Position numbers and translations under genes: made by a program. A stretch of 64,000 nucleotides of DNA from Fistularia commersonii (Eukaryota; Chordata; Actinopteri; Syngnathiformes; Fistulariidae), in NCBI GenBank assembly GCA_037954325.1, contig JBBMNZ010000028.1, positions 9,717,501 to 9,781,500 of the forward strand. Direction: 5' to 3'. The notes under the pieces were generated by a model. That model had not been told where the DNA came from. It made no database searches and was given only the letters and a program-made list of their open reading frames with translations. Shown here piece after piece: positions 1 to 12,989 of the stretch; the stretch's first letter is position 1, and every line of letters begins with the position of its first letter.

Positions 1-19
1 ACCCTTTAAAGAAAAAAAG

Positions 20-25
20 TTTATT
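20..25 (-). terminator. Possible polyadenylation signal of a minus-strand gene
   Basis: Minus-strand AATAAA directly follows the end of an 80-codon open frame and is followed by T-rich sequence. The frame matches nothing I know. Could be chance. Confidence 0.2.
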
Positions 26-2812
26 ACCACAAAGTCTGAGCGATGGCGCTCACCTTCAAAGATGCTTCTTCGCCGGCGGGGGGGGGCTGGGGTGCAGGGG
101 TTGGCTTGACCTCCATCCAAACTTCTGACAAACAGCTCCTGGTGGGTGGGGATGGGGCGGAACGGGAGGCCGTCGGACCCGGAGGTGTTTGTCCTCTGTG
201 GTCACGTGATGTGGAGGAAGCAGAGTACCTGCGGTTGCAGTGATCAGCGCGGTACTGGAAGGCCTGCAAAGTACCAGGATGTGGCGGTTGCAGTGATAAG
301 GGTCATCAAAAGTATGTTTGTTACCCTTGTTGTCTGGCATTTCATCATTGCAATACAAAACAAGGCTACCCATGTGCATATGTGTGTGTTTATGTGTGTG
401 TGTGTGTGTGCCCCATGGCGGTTGTCTTGTTCAGGCTTCTAAAGAACATCTTCAAATCTGCGACGGTGCGATGAGTCATGAGCGTTTCCGGTCTGCTGAG
501 ATCAGAAGGTCAGAGCCGAGACCCGTCTGCTGCTCCGGATCCTTAAAATCACGCCCATTTTCTGATCGATCAGATGCCGAGAACCTCCCGCCTTATCGAT
601 CAATACCGTGGAACCGCCCCCTCTCTCTGAAAGTGTTTCAGAGCCTTTTCTGCTTTTATCTGATATTTGATAAGTAGATGTGAGGGAAACATGCAACAAA
701 CCCTGGTTTGTCTGAGAATTCAAACCCGGGCCGCTCGGGTTAGGCTGATTATTGATCGGTGATTAGTTATCGTGGAATCGACCGTTGAAAAGTCCCCGTT
801 TATCGATCGAGGTCTGCACATTTTTGAAACACAGGGCGTAAATTACACGGCAGGTCGTTGCAGGTCTCTGTGATTGACAGTTCAGGCCCCGCCTTAGTGA
901 GATAACGAATTTGTGTTTTTTGTGAAAGAGGTGTGCGTAGCTCAGGAATGTTTATTACTTTCAAATTCACTCGTTTAAAAGCAAGGTCGCGTGACAGGTG
1001 ACCTCCGACGCCACCGGAAGCGCCCCCCCCTCCAAAAAAAAGAGGAGGTGTGACCAGAAGCCCCCCAGTAGGGGGAGCCAGAGGACCAGCAGCTGAACTC
1101 CTCCGCCCCGGCGTGTGGGCACGATGGGAAAGGAAGGGTTGATTCCCTCATCTGCGAGGTGGTGACGGCAGAACTTTCGGTTGCCATGGAGAACCCTTGC
1201 AAAAAAAAAAACATCGGTCGTAATTAATAGGAGTCAGATGTCGTTACATTTCAAGAAGTTAATGAGGAAGTCAGAGGCAACATGTTCTGTTGACAAACAG
1301 CAAGCAGGGACATCATGAGGGGACTGATGAGCAGGTGATCCTCACCCCAACATTCACTCACACACACACAGATAGAAGGTGAGTGTGTGTGTGTGTGTGT
1401 GAGACGGTGTGTAAATTTGTGCGCACGCTCGGCTTGGCACATTAGTACATGTGTGAGTCTGTGCGTTTGAGCCCGGGGGTGGAGGGTGAGGTGGATTTGG
1501 GGGATGACTCACCTCCTTGTCACTTAGACAAACAACATATGAACATTTTCTCTGTCTGTCACACACACACACACACATACACAAACACCCCGCTTCCCCC
1601 CTAGCTTCTCACTCAAGATGCACCATGCCAGCTCTCTTTTTTTTTTTTTTTTTTTTGTCTCTCTCCCCACCTGCTCTTCTGACAGGAGTCGTGTCTTCCT
1701 CCTCTTCCTCCCCCGGGGGAGGCTCCTGTCACAGCTGAGAGCCAGGAGTGGGCCGGGGAAACAGGGCAAACAGCATCCACCTGTACACGAGCCCGGAGCG
1801 CAAACCCGTCTCCGATTTGTTTCGGAGTGTCAGCAGGCTTCCTCTTAACCCCCTCCCCGCACCTTTAAACACCCCCTGCGACCCCAACAACCTTAAAAAC
1901 CGACGAGCATCCCGGCGCCGTCAAAGGTCATCCGGTGATCTGTCAAAGGATGGAAAAAAAAAAAAAAAGAGTCAAAGGATCCCCGACGACCACGACTTCT
2001 CCGCCGCAGATTCCACCCGGCATCACCGGGGGTTGAGCGAGCCTGGGGGTAATAACCGTCAATTTTGAAATCAGTCACGCGCACAGTTCCGTCTGTGCAT
2101 CTGTTGGCGATTTAACCGAAAACAGCACCTTATCCGATGTAGTCTTATATTTTAATGGTTGAAGACACAATGAAATACCGCGGCGGGAAATATCTGATTA
2201 TCAGATGTTATTGTTGTGGGATGAGCTTGCTGTTGTGAATCGGTTAGCTGGAATTTCTGACATTTTGCATTAATATAAGCCATATTTGTTGGAGATGGTG
2301 GAACTTGATGGAAAGCAGAAGTGAATTAGAGGGAGTGCAGCTGCTGGTAATAACCTCCACCTTGCACCTGCGGCCGCCGGGGGAGGTCAGCCATGTTGAC
2401 TCTGTTGCGGCGGGGGGGGGGGTCGGGGTTGCGGTGTCGCGGCGTGGTGGTGGATGGATTCCACCTGCGGCTGTTCTCCGTAGAACCTCGACACGAAAAA
2501 CATCGTTAGCCGTGTCCCGGAGAGCTACAAGGTCACGTCTGACCGGATTAGCACATGTAGCCCTAACTATGGAGAGCGAGGGATTTATTTTTTCCATCAA
2601 AATAGTAAGGAGTCGAGGAGGCAGGAATAATAAAACAACACGAAGCCAGTGATTGACAGCTGGGATTGGCTCCGCCCCCGCAAGCCTGGGAGCAGCTTAA
2701 CATGTGGAGTGAAAGTAGGAACATATATGAGGTTAGACGTGTCGACATCCTGGCGTCTGACCGTCGTGTCTGTCAGGAAGCTTCAGCATTGGATGACGTG
2801 GGTCATCCTGAG

Positions 2813-2814
<2 letters not shown>

Positions 2815-2853
<39 letters not shown>

Positions 2854-3011
2854 GGGAAGACGGCACTTCAGCACCCCAGCGTATACAAGCACGCTTTTCA
2901 TTTCAAATTACCCAAAATAATGAGCAATTAGGGAAAGGGTTATTCTCACATTTCAATTAGCCTAATTAAAGAGAGGGCAGCTGGCTACTCAGAGGAAGGG
3001 CTAGCTTTATC

Positions 3012-3061
<50 letters not shown>
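2815..3061. repeat. Two long (TG)n tracts
   Basis: TG tracts at 2815-2848 and 3019-3061, about 170 bp apart. Confidence 0.95.
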
Positions 3062-3063
<2 letters not shown>

Positions 3064-3389
3064 ATGTGCAGTGGGGAGCCTCGGTGGGCAGGATGGTGAA
3101 TAAACCCTGCAGTTCCAGCGCTAAGGAGACCTGTCACGGCCGATCATGTGATCTCAATTGATGATGTCGTTGACGAGTGGAGAGCTATAGGACGCGACAC
3201 CCGTCCGACCTTTGGATGCTCGATCTAAATCATGACAGTTAACTGATTTTCCTTTTTCCTTTCAGCGCGTGTTGGGTGGAAATTGGGTGTATGTGCGCTG
3301 TCACGAGGATGCCGGCAGCAAAAGGGTCACACATACGTTCGGCACGCGTTCTAACAACCAGAACCAGATGGTCGCGTAGAGGCAACATA

Positions 3390-3403
3390 GCGCCTCCTGC
3401 TGG
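3390..3403 (-). promoter_or_regulatory. CTCF-like motif, reverse orientation
   Basis: GCGCCTCCTGCTGG is the reverse of CCAGCAGGAGGCGC, one base off the core. Confidence 0.35.
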
Positions 3404-3639
3404 AGAGCCCGTAAACATGCACACACACACACACACACAGGCTTTCTGCAAGCCAATGGATCCAGGAATGTCTCTAGCAGGTATTTACTCTCAGGTCATC
3501 ATCGCCCCCCCGAACACTCCCTCGCTCCCCCTTTCCATTTCCACCAGTCTCAGTCTGATGGTCAGATTTAATTGTCTGCTTTTTGATTGTGACTTGTTAG
3601 CTTGATAAACCAAACGCGAAACAGAAAAAGACCTATCGG

Positions 3640-3990
3640 TTCTCGCGCTCTGGTTCTTCTTCTCCGGTTCTCACTCTTGGGCTCCCACACTTCAGGTTCT
3701 GGTTCTTCTTGTCCAGCTGTGGATCTCCAATTCCAGCTCTCCATTTCTCCCTCTCTCTGGTTATCGCTCCTGTTTTTTGGTTCCTACTCCATTTTTCCCC
3801 TTTCTCTGGATCTTGCCCGCTGGTTCCTGTTCTCCGGTTCTTGTTTTCTGGTTCTCACCCTCTGGTTCTTGCTCGATGGTTCTCAATCTCTGGTTCCCGC
3901 TGTCCAGTTCTTGTTCTTAGGCTCTCCCTCTGTGATTCCTGACGTCTGTTTTTTGATCTCCCTCCTAGTCATCCCTTCATTTACCATCTC
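3640..3990. repeat. Degenerate pyrimidine-rich tandem repeat (GGTTCT-type)
   Basis: Irregular units built on CTGGTTCTTGTTCTCCGGTTC and CTCACTCT. Strong strand asymmetry (T/C on the plus strand). The long frames in it are artefacts. Confidence 0.7.
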
Positions 3991-5734
3991 TTGTCCTGGT
4001 TCCTTGGCCCACCGTGACCCAGAACCAGCCGGATGGAATGCATAGACAGAACCGCGCGGAAGGTTCTGGTTCCTCGGGCCGCCGTGACCCGGCAGGTCAA
4101 CGCAGAGGTGAAACCACGTGGAAAGTTGGAGGGTGCGGCCTTGTGGATTCACACGACAGAATCCATTCAGCGTCTCTGCAGCCGCGCAGCTTCGGCATGC
4201 GCAGGCCAGCGTGGATCTCATCGATCCACGCACAGAAATCCTCAGGATGCGTGCAAAAACGCCCCCGTGCACGGCGAGGCCGTCCTCCTCACCCCCGCGC
4301 TGGCAGCTCCTCCATATTTGGGCACCGCTCCTCCCCCGAGGCGGGGGAGGCTGGGGGGGGGGGGGGGGGGGGCTCCTCAGCTCACCTCCCCTGTTTAATC
4401 TATCTCCGAAAAACCTCGCGGGTTTAATTCCTCTCTCAAGGCAAAGTGCTTGGCTGGCACGGCGGCCGGGGGCCCTGCACGTGGAGCGCATCCAGCTCTA
4501 AAGTGGTCGCCTCAACAGCCGCGGCGTTTCAGTCGGAGTGACATGAAATATAGAGCCCGGCGTTTCACTGCAGAGCATCCAGGGGAAAAAAAAAAAAAAA
4601 AAAAAAAAAGAAAGAAGGCACAGGACTCGCGCCGCTCTCCCAGGATCGGGCTCTACGGTGGGGAAATGTGCCTACGTGCACGCTCTCACACCTCCGATAA
4701 GATGATGGACGGGAGGGGAGATGCCGGCGTCCCTGGGTCAGAAAACACGCGCAGATAAATATCAGATAGAGGAAGATAAATAAATGAAAATTTAACAAAA
4801 AAAAAAAAAAAGCGAGCTGCTGAAAATAGCACCAGAGTCTCCTTCATCGTCTGGATGGTGAGTCAGACGCTTCCCTCCGCCGACACACTGATGTTTGCAG
4901 GCCTCGGAATTCTCCAGACGGCAGATATAAATCGTCTACGGGTGCAGGCATCGCCCCCCCCCCCTCATCTGCAGCGGGGGAGAGGGAGGGGGGCCTGAGC
5001 GACCACTCAAAGAAATGAGGTAACACCTTTTATAAAGTTTAATACAGTTTTCCAGATGATTTACAGGTGACCGCGGCCCAGGAACGTCAGCGGGAGCGTA
5101 AGCGACGGACACATAAATATCCCCGCGGTATTATTTTTTAAAATTTCTGACTTTTTAAATTTATCTGTTTTCTTTTCGCCGTCTCGCACCATCGAGGGGG
5201 CGGCGGCCTGGACCGGCTCTCAGCGTCGTCACTGTAATGTTTTTCTGAATTCGTTGGATATGTTAGGATTTGAGTGTTTGTGTGTGTAGTGTGGAAATAA
5301 CCATCCCATTAAGCAAATGATGTGAAAGTGTTGATAACGAGGAGAGCTCGATGCTTAGCCCTGCAGCAGGGCACGATTCTTCTCTTGCAGGACGCTGGAA
5401 AACAACCCGCGACCTCCCCCGGGTCGGAACCTGGGGCTCTTGGACCAGAGTGGAGATGATGTGGAGATGATGGATTTGGATGATGGAAGCACGTGATGCA
5501 GGGCGCCCGTTTTTCCCTTTGTTATGTGCAAGAGCAAGAACCGTCATTCCACGGTGACGCCAACCTCTCCTGGTGGTTCCTGAAGAATTCACAAACACGC
5601 GTCCCATCTGGTGTAAATATCATTCATTCATTCATTGTTCGATGAGCACTTGGCGGTGGCGAGGGGTCAGGAGCCAACCGCAGCTGATATTTTTGGATAT
5701 AGAGTAATGTTTAGCCTGCACCGATCATCTGTCA

Positions 5735-5865
5735 GTCATCTAATTCATCCAACCATTCAGCTTTCTCATTCACATCTACAATTTAGAGTCTTCAATGAGC
5801 TGTTTTTGGACAGTGGGAGGAAGACGGAGAGCCTGGAATGAGCCGTGGTAGGAGAACACGGGAAG
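5735..5865 (-). repeat. Dispersed teleost repeat family, copy J
   Basis: Reverse orientation: CATTCACATCTACAATTTAG, AGTCTTCAATGAGCTGTTTT, GACAGTGGGAGGAAGACGGA, GAGAACACGGGAAGAACCCTG. Confidence 0.6.
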
Positions 5866-7576
5866 AACCCTGCACCCCTGCACTGACACAACGCGGGTGC
5901 TGGAGGTGTCGGGCATGGCCATCCAATCGGGCAGGTTCACGCCGCCGTCGGTGTCGGCCTGGAAGAAGGGGTGGGAGACTCACAAAGGGACCTGGATGCA
6001 TGACGCTCCAGGTTAGCGGCTTTAAAATGCAACAGTGAAGTTTGTCCTATCAAACAGAAGGGCTTCCCGTTTTGCCTCTAAAAGAAATACAACTCCTCCC
6101 ATAAGAACGCCCTGTTTTCCTCCTATTTGCTCTTTCCTTTCCTTTACGTTTCACTGCCACTGCAAGCCGCACAGAAGTCCTGGCCGGCGGCTAAGCTAAT
6201 GCTGCGTTACGCATGTTTCGAGGGGTACAGCCCCCTCAAGTCAGATTTCTGATTGGAAAGCCAAAGCAATCTCCCCAAGGATCGATCAAACTTGTTTCAA
6301 ATGTATAGATAACACTATGGCGTTAACACTGTCAGGCTATTTTAGCATTAGCATTGCTTCTGGTAACTTCAACTATGAGGTCAGTGGGGATGTTTTCGTG
6401 TCTGCGTCTCCCCTGCGAGGGTTGAAGTTGTTTACTTCTCTGCGGCGAAAGTCCCTGAAAAACCAAAGACCGTTGAGACCGTTCATTTTAAAGAGTGAAC
6501 GGGAGTCGCGGCCGAAAAAAAAAAGGAAAGAGAAATAGAAATAAAAAGATGATAGAGAAAGACAGCGCAAGGAGAAAAGAAAGAAGGCGAATGAAGTGGG
6601 CGATCGGTCCTCTGAGGGAGTTGTCATGGTAACGGGTGATCCTGACGAGGTTGAGGTTGATCAGAGGACTTTGAGGAAAGAAAGTGCAAACGTCGGCAGG
6701 AGGAGTCTGATCAGATCGGACCAGAACCAGAACTCCTGGAGCTCCAGCTGACTTTTTGGATTGGACAGGTGGACTTGCACCGGCTCAGACCGAGGAACCG
6801 TGGCTCTCCAGAGAGCTTTTTAACTATACAAGCTAAACTCGTGTGATTTTTTTTCAGATGAAATAACTTTTTTTTTTCTTGCCTTGGAATGAGAAAAAAG
6901 AAGCGCCTGAAAATGATGATCAAACATTACATGCTTTTTCCATCACAAAAGTGAAGAGGTCAAACTGAGCGACAGACGGAAGCGTTCATAAAGTCGCTGA
7001 GGAATTATAAGTAGATATCTCATTATTTCATCGCTATCTCCGTTTTAAAACAGAAAGTGTGTTTTAGTGCAGCCCTAAAACGCCTTACTTGATGCATTGA
7101 CTTGTGTTCACAAACGTTTTTCTGGAGACTCTGCGAGACGGTTCACCTCTCTCGGCCTGCTGGGTGCGCTGCAAAGCAGCAACCTGGTCCAGGCTCAGAT
7201 TGGCACCTAGAGTACCCCCTATGGGTGCACCGCCTATGGCCCGGTCCAGGAAAGATCACCACAGATGGGCGTCGGCGCCCCCAGCAGGCACAGATACACA
7301 AGAAGGACATGGTTCTCAGTGCTTGCTAACTGTGTGGCTAAGATAACAGAGCTAACACAGCAAACCATGTGGCAGGAAGCAGAGGCAGGTGAGCAGAGGC
7401 TTCATGGATCAGATCTTGTTCCCCAACAAGACAGCACCTCCTGTGCCTTTCACAGTAAAACTGTCTTTTTATTTTGGAAAAAAAACTAAACACGCTAGTC
7501 AATGCAGTGCATTTTAATAGACATGCTCTTCAGAGTGAAGCTGAAAAGGATAAATGATTTTCTTCTTCTCTGCAGG

Positions 7577-7697
7577 TACTCTCCAGGTTCTTCTCCCCAC
7601 AATCCAAAAACAGCCAACAGGTTCACTGAAGACCCCAAACTGCCGGTAGGTGTGAATACAGAACTTAATGTTTGGATGTCTGTGTATGATCGATAGG
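7577..7697 (+). repeat. Dispersed teleost repeat family, copy A
   Basis: Degenerate copy of the pattern 'GGTTCTTCTCCCCAC-ATCCAAAAACA ... CACTGAAGACCCCAAACTGCC-GTAGGTGTGAAT', which recurs across the window. Confidence 0.6.
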
Positions 7698-8606
7698 CAA
7701 AACCTTGACACAGACAACAACCAAATACAAAATCTTAAATATGGCATCGTCAAAAGACATCAGGAACATTTCTGTTGTCGTCTGCTCAGGAAATTTAAAT
7801 GTTGTAGGACTTTTCGATGTCATAAAATGCCATGAATTGCAACGCTCGCACTGATAAGGACAAAGGCCGTTGGTTTTCTCCATATTTAATATTTGGGTCG
7901 TATCAGATGGTTCTGCCGTATCGGAGAACGTGAAAGTGGAACCGCAGAAACAGGTGTGTAACCGGACCAGAAATACCATCTAACAAATTGGCCGCTGAGT
8001 TGAGTTTGCGTCCCCATCGGCCATCCGTGTGGACGAGAAGGCTGGATCCGCTGCGGTTGCCATGGCAATTAATCTTCCGATGCTGAATGCAATCCGGCCC
8101 GTACAACCTTTTTAATCATCTGGTCAAATACCTGAGAATGTCACCCGCTTCTGGGATGGCGGTGATGAAAACAGAGAAGTTAAACTAGGTGTTTCTTTCG
8201 TTCCGCCCGGGTTGTGTTCGGCGGAGGAGGGAGAACTTTGAAAGTCTGCACCCTTTGGGCGAGACAAGAAAGAACAGACGGACACAAAGACGCCCCCCGT
8301 CTGTTCTCACCGGGAGGGACCGCAGGCATGTGATCACGCAGGGAAACAAACTGGATCCTCCCCGCAGTTGGCTGACGTTAAGACGGGGCACGCTGAGAGG
8401 GGTTCTCCTCCACAGTGATGCCAAGTGTTAGACAGGGGGGCGGCCTATGGTGGGGTCAGAGGTCATAGTGTGTTTTTATAATGCGTAACTATTTGGCAGT
8501 AATGAAAGAAACATCCAAGAGGGTTAAATATATGAAAATATAAGCGAGAGTCTTCATCTCGCCTCAAGGAAAGAAGCTTCCTGGCACCATTCCGGTGGTG
8601 AACCGG

Positions 8607-8800
8607 GTTTTTCTGCGTGTTCTCTGCGTGTTCGCTGCGTGTTCTCCCGCCTGGGTTTTGTCCAGGTTCTCCATCTTTCTCACGCGATCCACAAAGTCGG
8701 TAGCCTCACCGATGGGTCAATGGTTGGTCATCTCTAGATGATTGACAGGTGACCCCTCCAGGTTAAGCTCCGCCCCCAACCTCAGGGACAGCTGGGATTG
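8607..8800 (+). repeat. Dispersed teleost repeat family, copy B, with PBX-MEIS decamer
   Basis: Repeated GTTCTC... units, then TGATTGACAGGTGACCCCTC, a CCGCCCCCAACCTCAG stretch and AGCTGGGATTG, the 3' half of the family. Confidence 0.6.
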
Positions 8801-10763
8801 AAAGGTACATTATTCGAAAAAAAATTGGCAACGTTAAATTCTCCCAAGTCGCGGAACCTCCTGACCTTTCGGTTTGTGATTTCCGACTCCGTCTGCTGTC
8901 ATTAGTATTCTTCCACATGCGCGATGACTTCCTGGAGCTGCATGGAGTACTACATATGTGGCATTATGAGAGAATGATAAAATATGAATACTTATAAATG
9001 ATGGTTCTCACCAGAGAAGTCTCTCCTGAGCCCTAAGGGTATGTTTACCAGGCGGATCGTGTTAAAACCCGGACCCGCTTCCTCTGACGTCTGGCCCCCC
9101 GCAGGCTCTTCCTCGCTCGTATTCATTCCCTCGTCTTTCTTCGCCATGTCAACGGACATTGAGACGCTTCAGCGGCTTCATCATGTGCGAGGCTGATAGC
9201 GGGCGCCTCGGCGTCGTGTCGGCGCCTGCAGGAATGGATAATTCGCCGCGCGGAAGGAAGATACTGTCATGTCGGCGTCCCCCACCCCCAACCCCCCGCG
9301 TTCTCTGTGTTCATGTTTTAAAAGGACACAGTTTCTCTGGTTGGACTGACGCCCCCCCCGCTGCAGGCTGGACTCTATGAGCCCCACCAGATCTCGCCGT
9401 CTTTAACCCTCCTGTCCCCCCCCCCCCATGCTGGCCCCCACCCCACGCCCGCCGCTCCCTGTGCGTCTCAGCCTCCCGCCCTGCTCTGCTGTGACAGTGA
9501 ACAGAAGTCACTGTTGACTCCCATTTATCAGTCAATCATCGGCACCGCAGGGGTCCAAACATGCCCCGCCCCCCCAGGCCCAGGATAACATCAAATCATC
9601 AGCGAAACTTTTTAGTGGGTTGGTGATCATTGAGAATACGACCTCCCGTTGCGTTGGGTCCTGTTAAACTCCTGGAGGCAACCGGCGACAAAATGGGATA
9701 CCATCTAGGAGGTGACGGGTGGCAGTCTGTTATTTGTAAAATCTATCAATTTAATTTACATCTTAGCAAAACAATGGGAAATCTAAAAAAAAGTGAAACT
9801 GTCTAAATGCTGGAGAGGTGTGAAGAGCCAGGCAGGGAGCTTTTAATTCATAAATGACAGTTTGAGGTTTTTTTTTTTTTTTTCGCCTTTGCTGTCAGTT
9901 GATCCATTCCTCGGGGAGAAAGCCCCGGGCCCGCCCGTGCACAGGTGCCCCACGCCGCGCGCTCGGCCGGCGCCATGATTTATTCATCGGCCTGCTGCCT
10001 TTAAAATGCGAGGGCTGCCGCTTCCATCCCTACAGCCGAGCTGACGTGGGCCGGATTTACTTTTAGGCTCCGAAAGATTGGACACCGCCGCTGTGTCGGC
10101 CAGCCGCCGGTGACCAAGGGTGGGGAAACGTCTGGCGAGGAGCATGTGTGTGTGTGTGTGTGTGTGTGTGGCGGGGGGCTGTCGGTGGCGTCGACCTTGA
10201 GAAACCCTAGCTGTACATCATGGCGGCAAAGGCGGCGCAGGCACGTGGCGTGGGTCCGTTTTAATTCCTCCTCCGCGAGGCCACATGAAGCTAACATCTT
10301 GAGGGGCAGAGGGACGGCTTGTCTTACATAACCGCCGCCGCCCGCCGTCTCAGCCGCAAGCAGAGAACCCAAAGCAGGGTTCCGCACATGTTCCCGACTC
10401 ATTAACCGCGCAGATTACACCCCCCTCCACCCTTCATCAGACCGGCTCCTAATTATAGATTTGATGAGATTCCCGTTGATGGATGTGATCTCTAACTGCG
10501 CCGGGCGCCGCTGGATACGGCGTCGACATCGCACATCGGTTTGATCAGAATAGGACTTATAACACATGTCAGCCATGTTTGTAGAATCTCTTATTAAAAA
10601 TGCTGGCTGGGGGGGGCGCGGGCTGCAAGGTGAGCCGTCTTTCTAGGAGACGGCGGTCTTAGCAGAGGATCCCGTATGTGCGTCGAAAACTGACCCGTCT
10701 ACTTCAAATTTGTGTTTCACCAGTCGTTGATCTGCGTCGGTTTTTCTTATTGTTTGATTTCAG

Positions 10764-10863
10764 AACCCCCAGCTCTTGGTTCAGTACTTTGGTCCAACGT
10801 GCACCATCACAGTGGGCTCCGAGAAGGAGAACGTGCTGGATTGTGGTCCTGGAGAAACCCGAG
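10764..10863 (+). other. Possible orphan exon of 100 nt
   Basis: TTGATTTCAG|AAC...CGAG|GTAAAA bounds an open 33-codon frame (NPQLLVQYFGPTCTITVGSE and on). Good splice sites, but no family recognised and no partner exons found. Confidence 0.25.
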
Positions 10864-10977
10864 GTAAAAATCCTTAACCCCTGATAAGCAAATATTAATA
10901 TTAACTGATTTCATATGAATAACGTTTAGACCGGTTGTGAATGTTACATTTTGTTTACCTACGATCCTGCTCACGGT

Positions 10978-11475
10978 GTCAGGGGCGGAGCTTAACACGG
11001 TCAGGTCAGCTGTCAATCACAGAGACACTGAACTGTTCAAGCTCCCATTTACAACTATGGACAATTTAGAAAAAAAATTAGATAAAAGTTTTTTAATCGT
11101 GGAGGAAATTCTAGGGCCAGATGGCTCCAAAATTGAAAAGTGAAGAGTAATATTGTACATGACAGTGAAAATTCTGCACTTTGTATGAAAACATTACCAC
11201 ACTACATGATGATGAGAGTTTTTTATTGCACCTGATATCGAATTTCTCATAACGCATGGAGCTGAGATTATTATTGCACATGATGATGAAAAAACTAAAT
11301 CAGCCCATGATGTTTAAAGTAATATTGCACATGTTTAAAGAGGGAAAAAGTAATATTGTACATTGCCCATGATACATGAGTCTTATTAGAGCCTTCATTG
11401 AGCTTGCTGATTGTTTTTGGATGGTGGGGGGAAGATGGAGAACCTTGAGAGAACACGATGAGAGAACCCAGCGGA
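10978..11475 (-). repeat. Dispersed teleost repeat family, copy K, interrupted
   Basis: The two parts, 10978-11035 (GGGGCGGAGCTTAACACGGT ... CTGTCAATCA) and 11388-11475 (TAGAGCCTTCATTGAGC ... TGGTGGGGGGAAGATGGAGA ... GAGAACACGATGAGAGAAC), are separated by about 350 bp of AT-rich sequence. That middle part has repeated ATATTGCACATGATGATGA-like units. Confidence 0.5.
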
Positions 11476-11716
11476 CCGCTGGAACGGAATCGCATGTGGT
11501 AATCCTATGTGGTGTGACATCACACCGCATCGCCGGCGCCGTCCATTTTGATCGACCAATCAGAATCTGGTTCACCGCAGTGTTGGACCATCTGCCATCT
11601 GACGCCCGATTGAGCGATGGCTCGGTCCGCCGCCGCACAGGTGAAGCCTCCCGTCATGGGAGGGGGGGACGGCGTGAGGGGTCCAAACCCGTGTGGCGTG
11701 TGTTTGTGCGACTCCC

Positions 11717-11755
<39 letters not shown>

Positions 11756-12639
11756 CCACCTCCCGTCTCATTAACTTCACGACAAGCTTGGTTCTGCGCT
11801 AGCATTCGTGACCAAGCGGGGTTGTTTTCCTCAGCGGGGGCACAGGGGGGGGGGGGGGGGGGGGTGGGCTCTTTCTCTGCAAATGAAACGCTAATTGAAT
11901 TACTTTCCTGAAAGTGCAGCGCCCTCCGCCTCCGTCGCCCACGGGAGCCGGGCGAGGAACGCAGAGGGTGCCCTGAGGGATGCCATTTTTGAAACAAGCA
12001 CTCTGACACGCCGGCTGAATCGCGCGGGGGATCCTCATTAGCCTATCGGTGGTAATGTTACCATAAAAAGGGAGAAACATATTTATGCGCCCCCCCCTCT
12101 CCTCGCCCCCCCCCCACCCTACCCTCCCGCTGCAGGGCTGATGGAACATCGTAATCAAATCATCAGTCCAATAAGACCGAGTCTCATTCTAACTAGATCA
12201 CTGCCCCGCCGCTCCTCTGCTGCTCCCGGCGTGGTTTTCGGTAACACACACTCACCTGTTTACACACAGGCCGAAGAGTCTCTTGGATCAAGACGAAAAC
12301 CAAAAAAAAAAACCTCCTCTGACGAGTGCTATCAAAAAACAAAACAGAAAAAAAGATAAAATAAAATAAAAAAAATCCAGCCCCACCTAGATCTCTAGCA
12401 TCACCCCACCTTGGAGGGGTGTGGGGGGTCTGCAGGAGTGTTATTATCCAATCATGGCACTAACAAGACCAAATAAGATCCTTCTAACACATGATGTACC
12501 CCCTGGGCTGAGAGAGACCATTACCCAGAACACCCCAACACACACACACACACACACACACACACTCATCCATCCTCTGCCTCTCTCACCTCACATACAT
12601 CAGTGTGTCTTTAGCTGTGGAGGCAGTGAGAGGAGAGAC

Positions 12640-12875
12640 GCCGTATTAGTATTCAGAGCACAGAAAGAGAGAGAGAGAGAGAGAGGGAGAGGAGGGGGAG
12701 CAGAGAGAAGAGAGGAGGAAAATATACAAGGAGGGGAGAAAAATAAAAGGAGAAGACGGAGGAGGACGAGGGAGAGAGGTATCGGACCGCCCGTCTCTCC
12801 GCGTCGGTTGGGTTCAGTGCGTGTTCGGGGAGGCGGCCGGCGGAGCGGCATGGCCCTTCAGCAGCGCCGCATCTG

Positions 12876-12908
<33 letters not shown>

Positions 12909-12989
12909 TGGATCGAAGGGAACCGGGACCGGACGGAGGAGGAGGCGGAGGAGGAGAGGGGGGTTCGGCGGCGTCCCTGCGGCTCCGAG
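12640..12989 (+). promoter_or_regulatory. Candidate syt3 promoter and 5' noncoding exon
   Basis: A purine-rich tract with (GA)n at 12663-12688 leads into a CpG-rich segment with a (CCG)n run at 12877-12908 and a good donor CCGAG|GTAGGA at 12989/12990. No long ORF fits. An 8-codon uORF lies at 12850-12876. It is the only GC-rich exon-like segment with a clean donor upstream of the syt3 start exon. Linking it to 23116 across a 10-kb intron is inference; another transcript could use it. Confidence 0.45.
12877..12908. repeat. (CCG)n in the candidate syt3 5' exon
   Basis: About ten CCG units directly after the stop of an 8-codon uORF. Confidence 0.9.

Larger units (their letters stand above)
26..12639. 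other. Upstream region without supportable genes
   Basis: It holds repeat copies A, B, J and K, TG/CA tracts near 393-410, 1383-1402, 1559-1577, 3419-3439, 10145-10170, 11726-11752 and 12540-12564, the GGTTCT-type tandem repeat, the orphan exon candidate and many GC-poor stretches. The segment 7100-7480 has odd GC-rich text and two overlapping short frames that I could not assign. Open frames are short or low-complexity. Confidence 0.6.

Noticed and set aside
2868..2884. REST/NRSF silencer element upstream of syt3
   Set aside because: Only the left half (TTCAGCACC) matches; the right half is absent.
3883..4491. 202-codon minus-strand frame
   Set aside because: It runs over a degenerate tandem repeat and a poly(G) run; Pro/Arg-rich low complexity, no motif.
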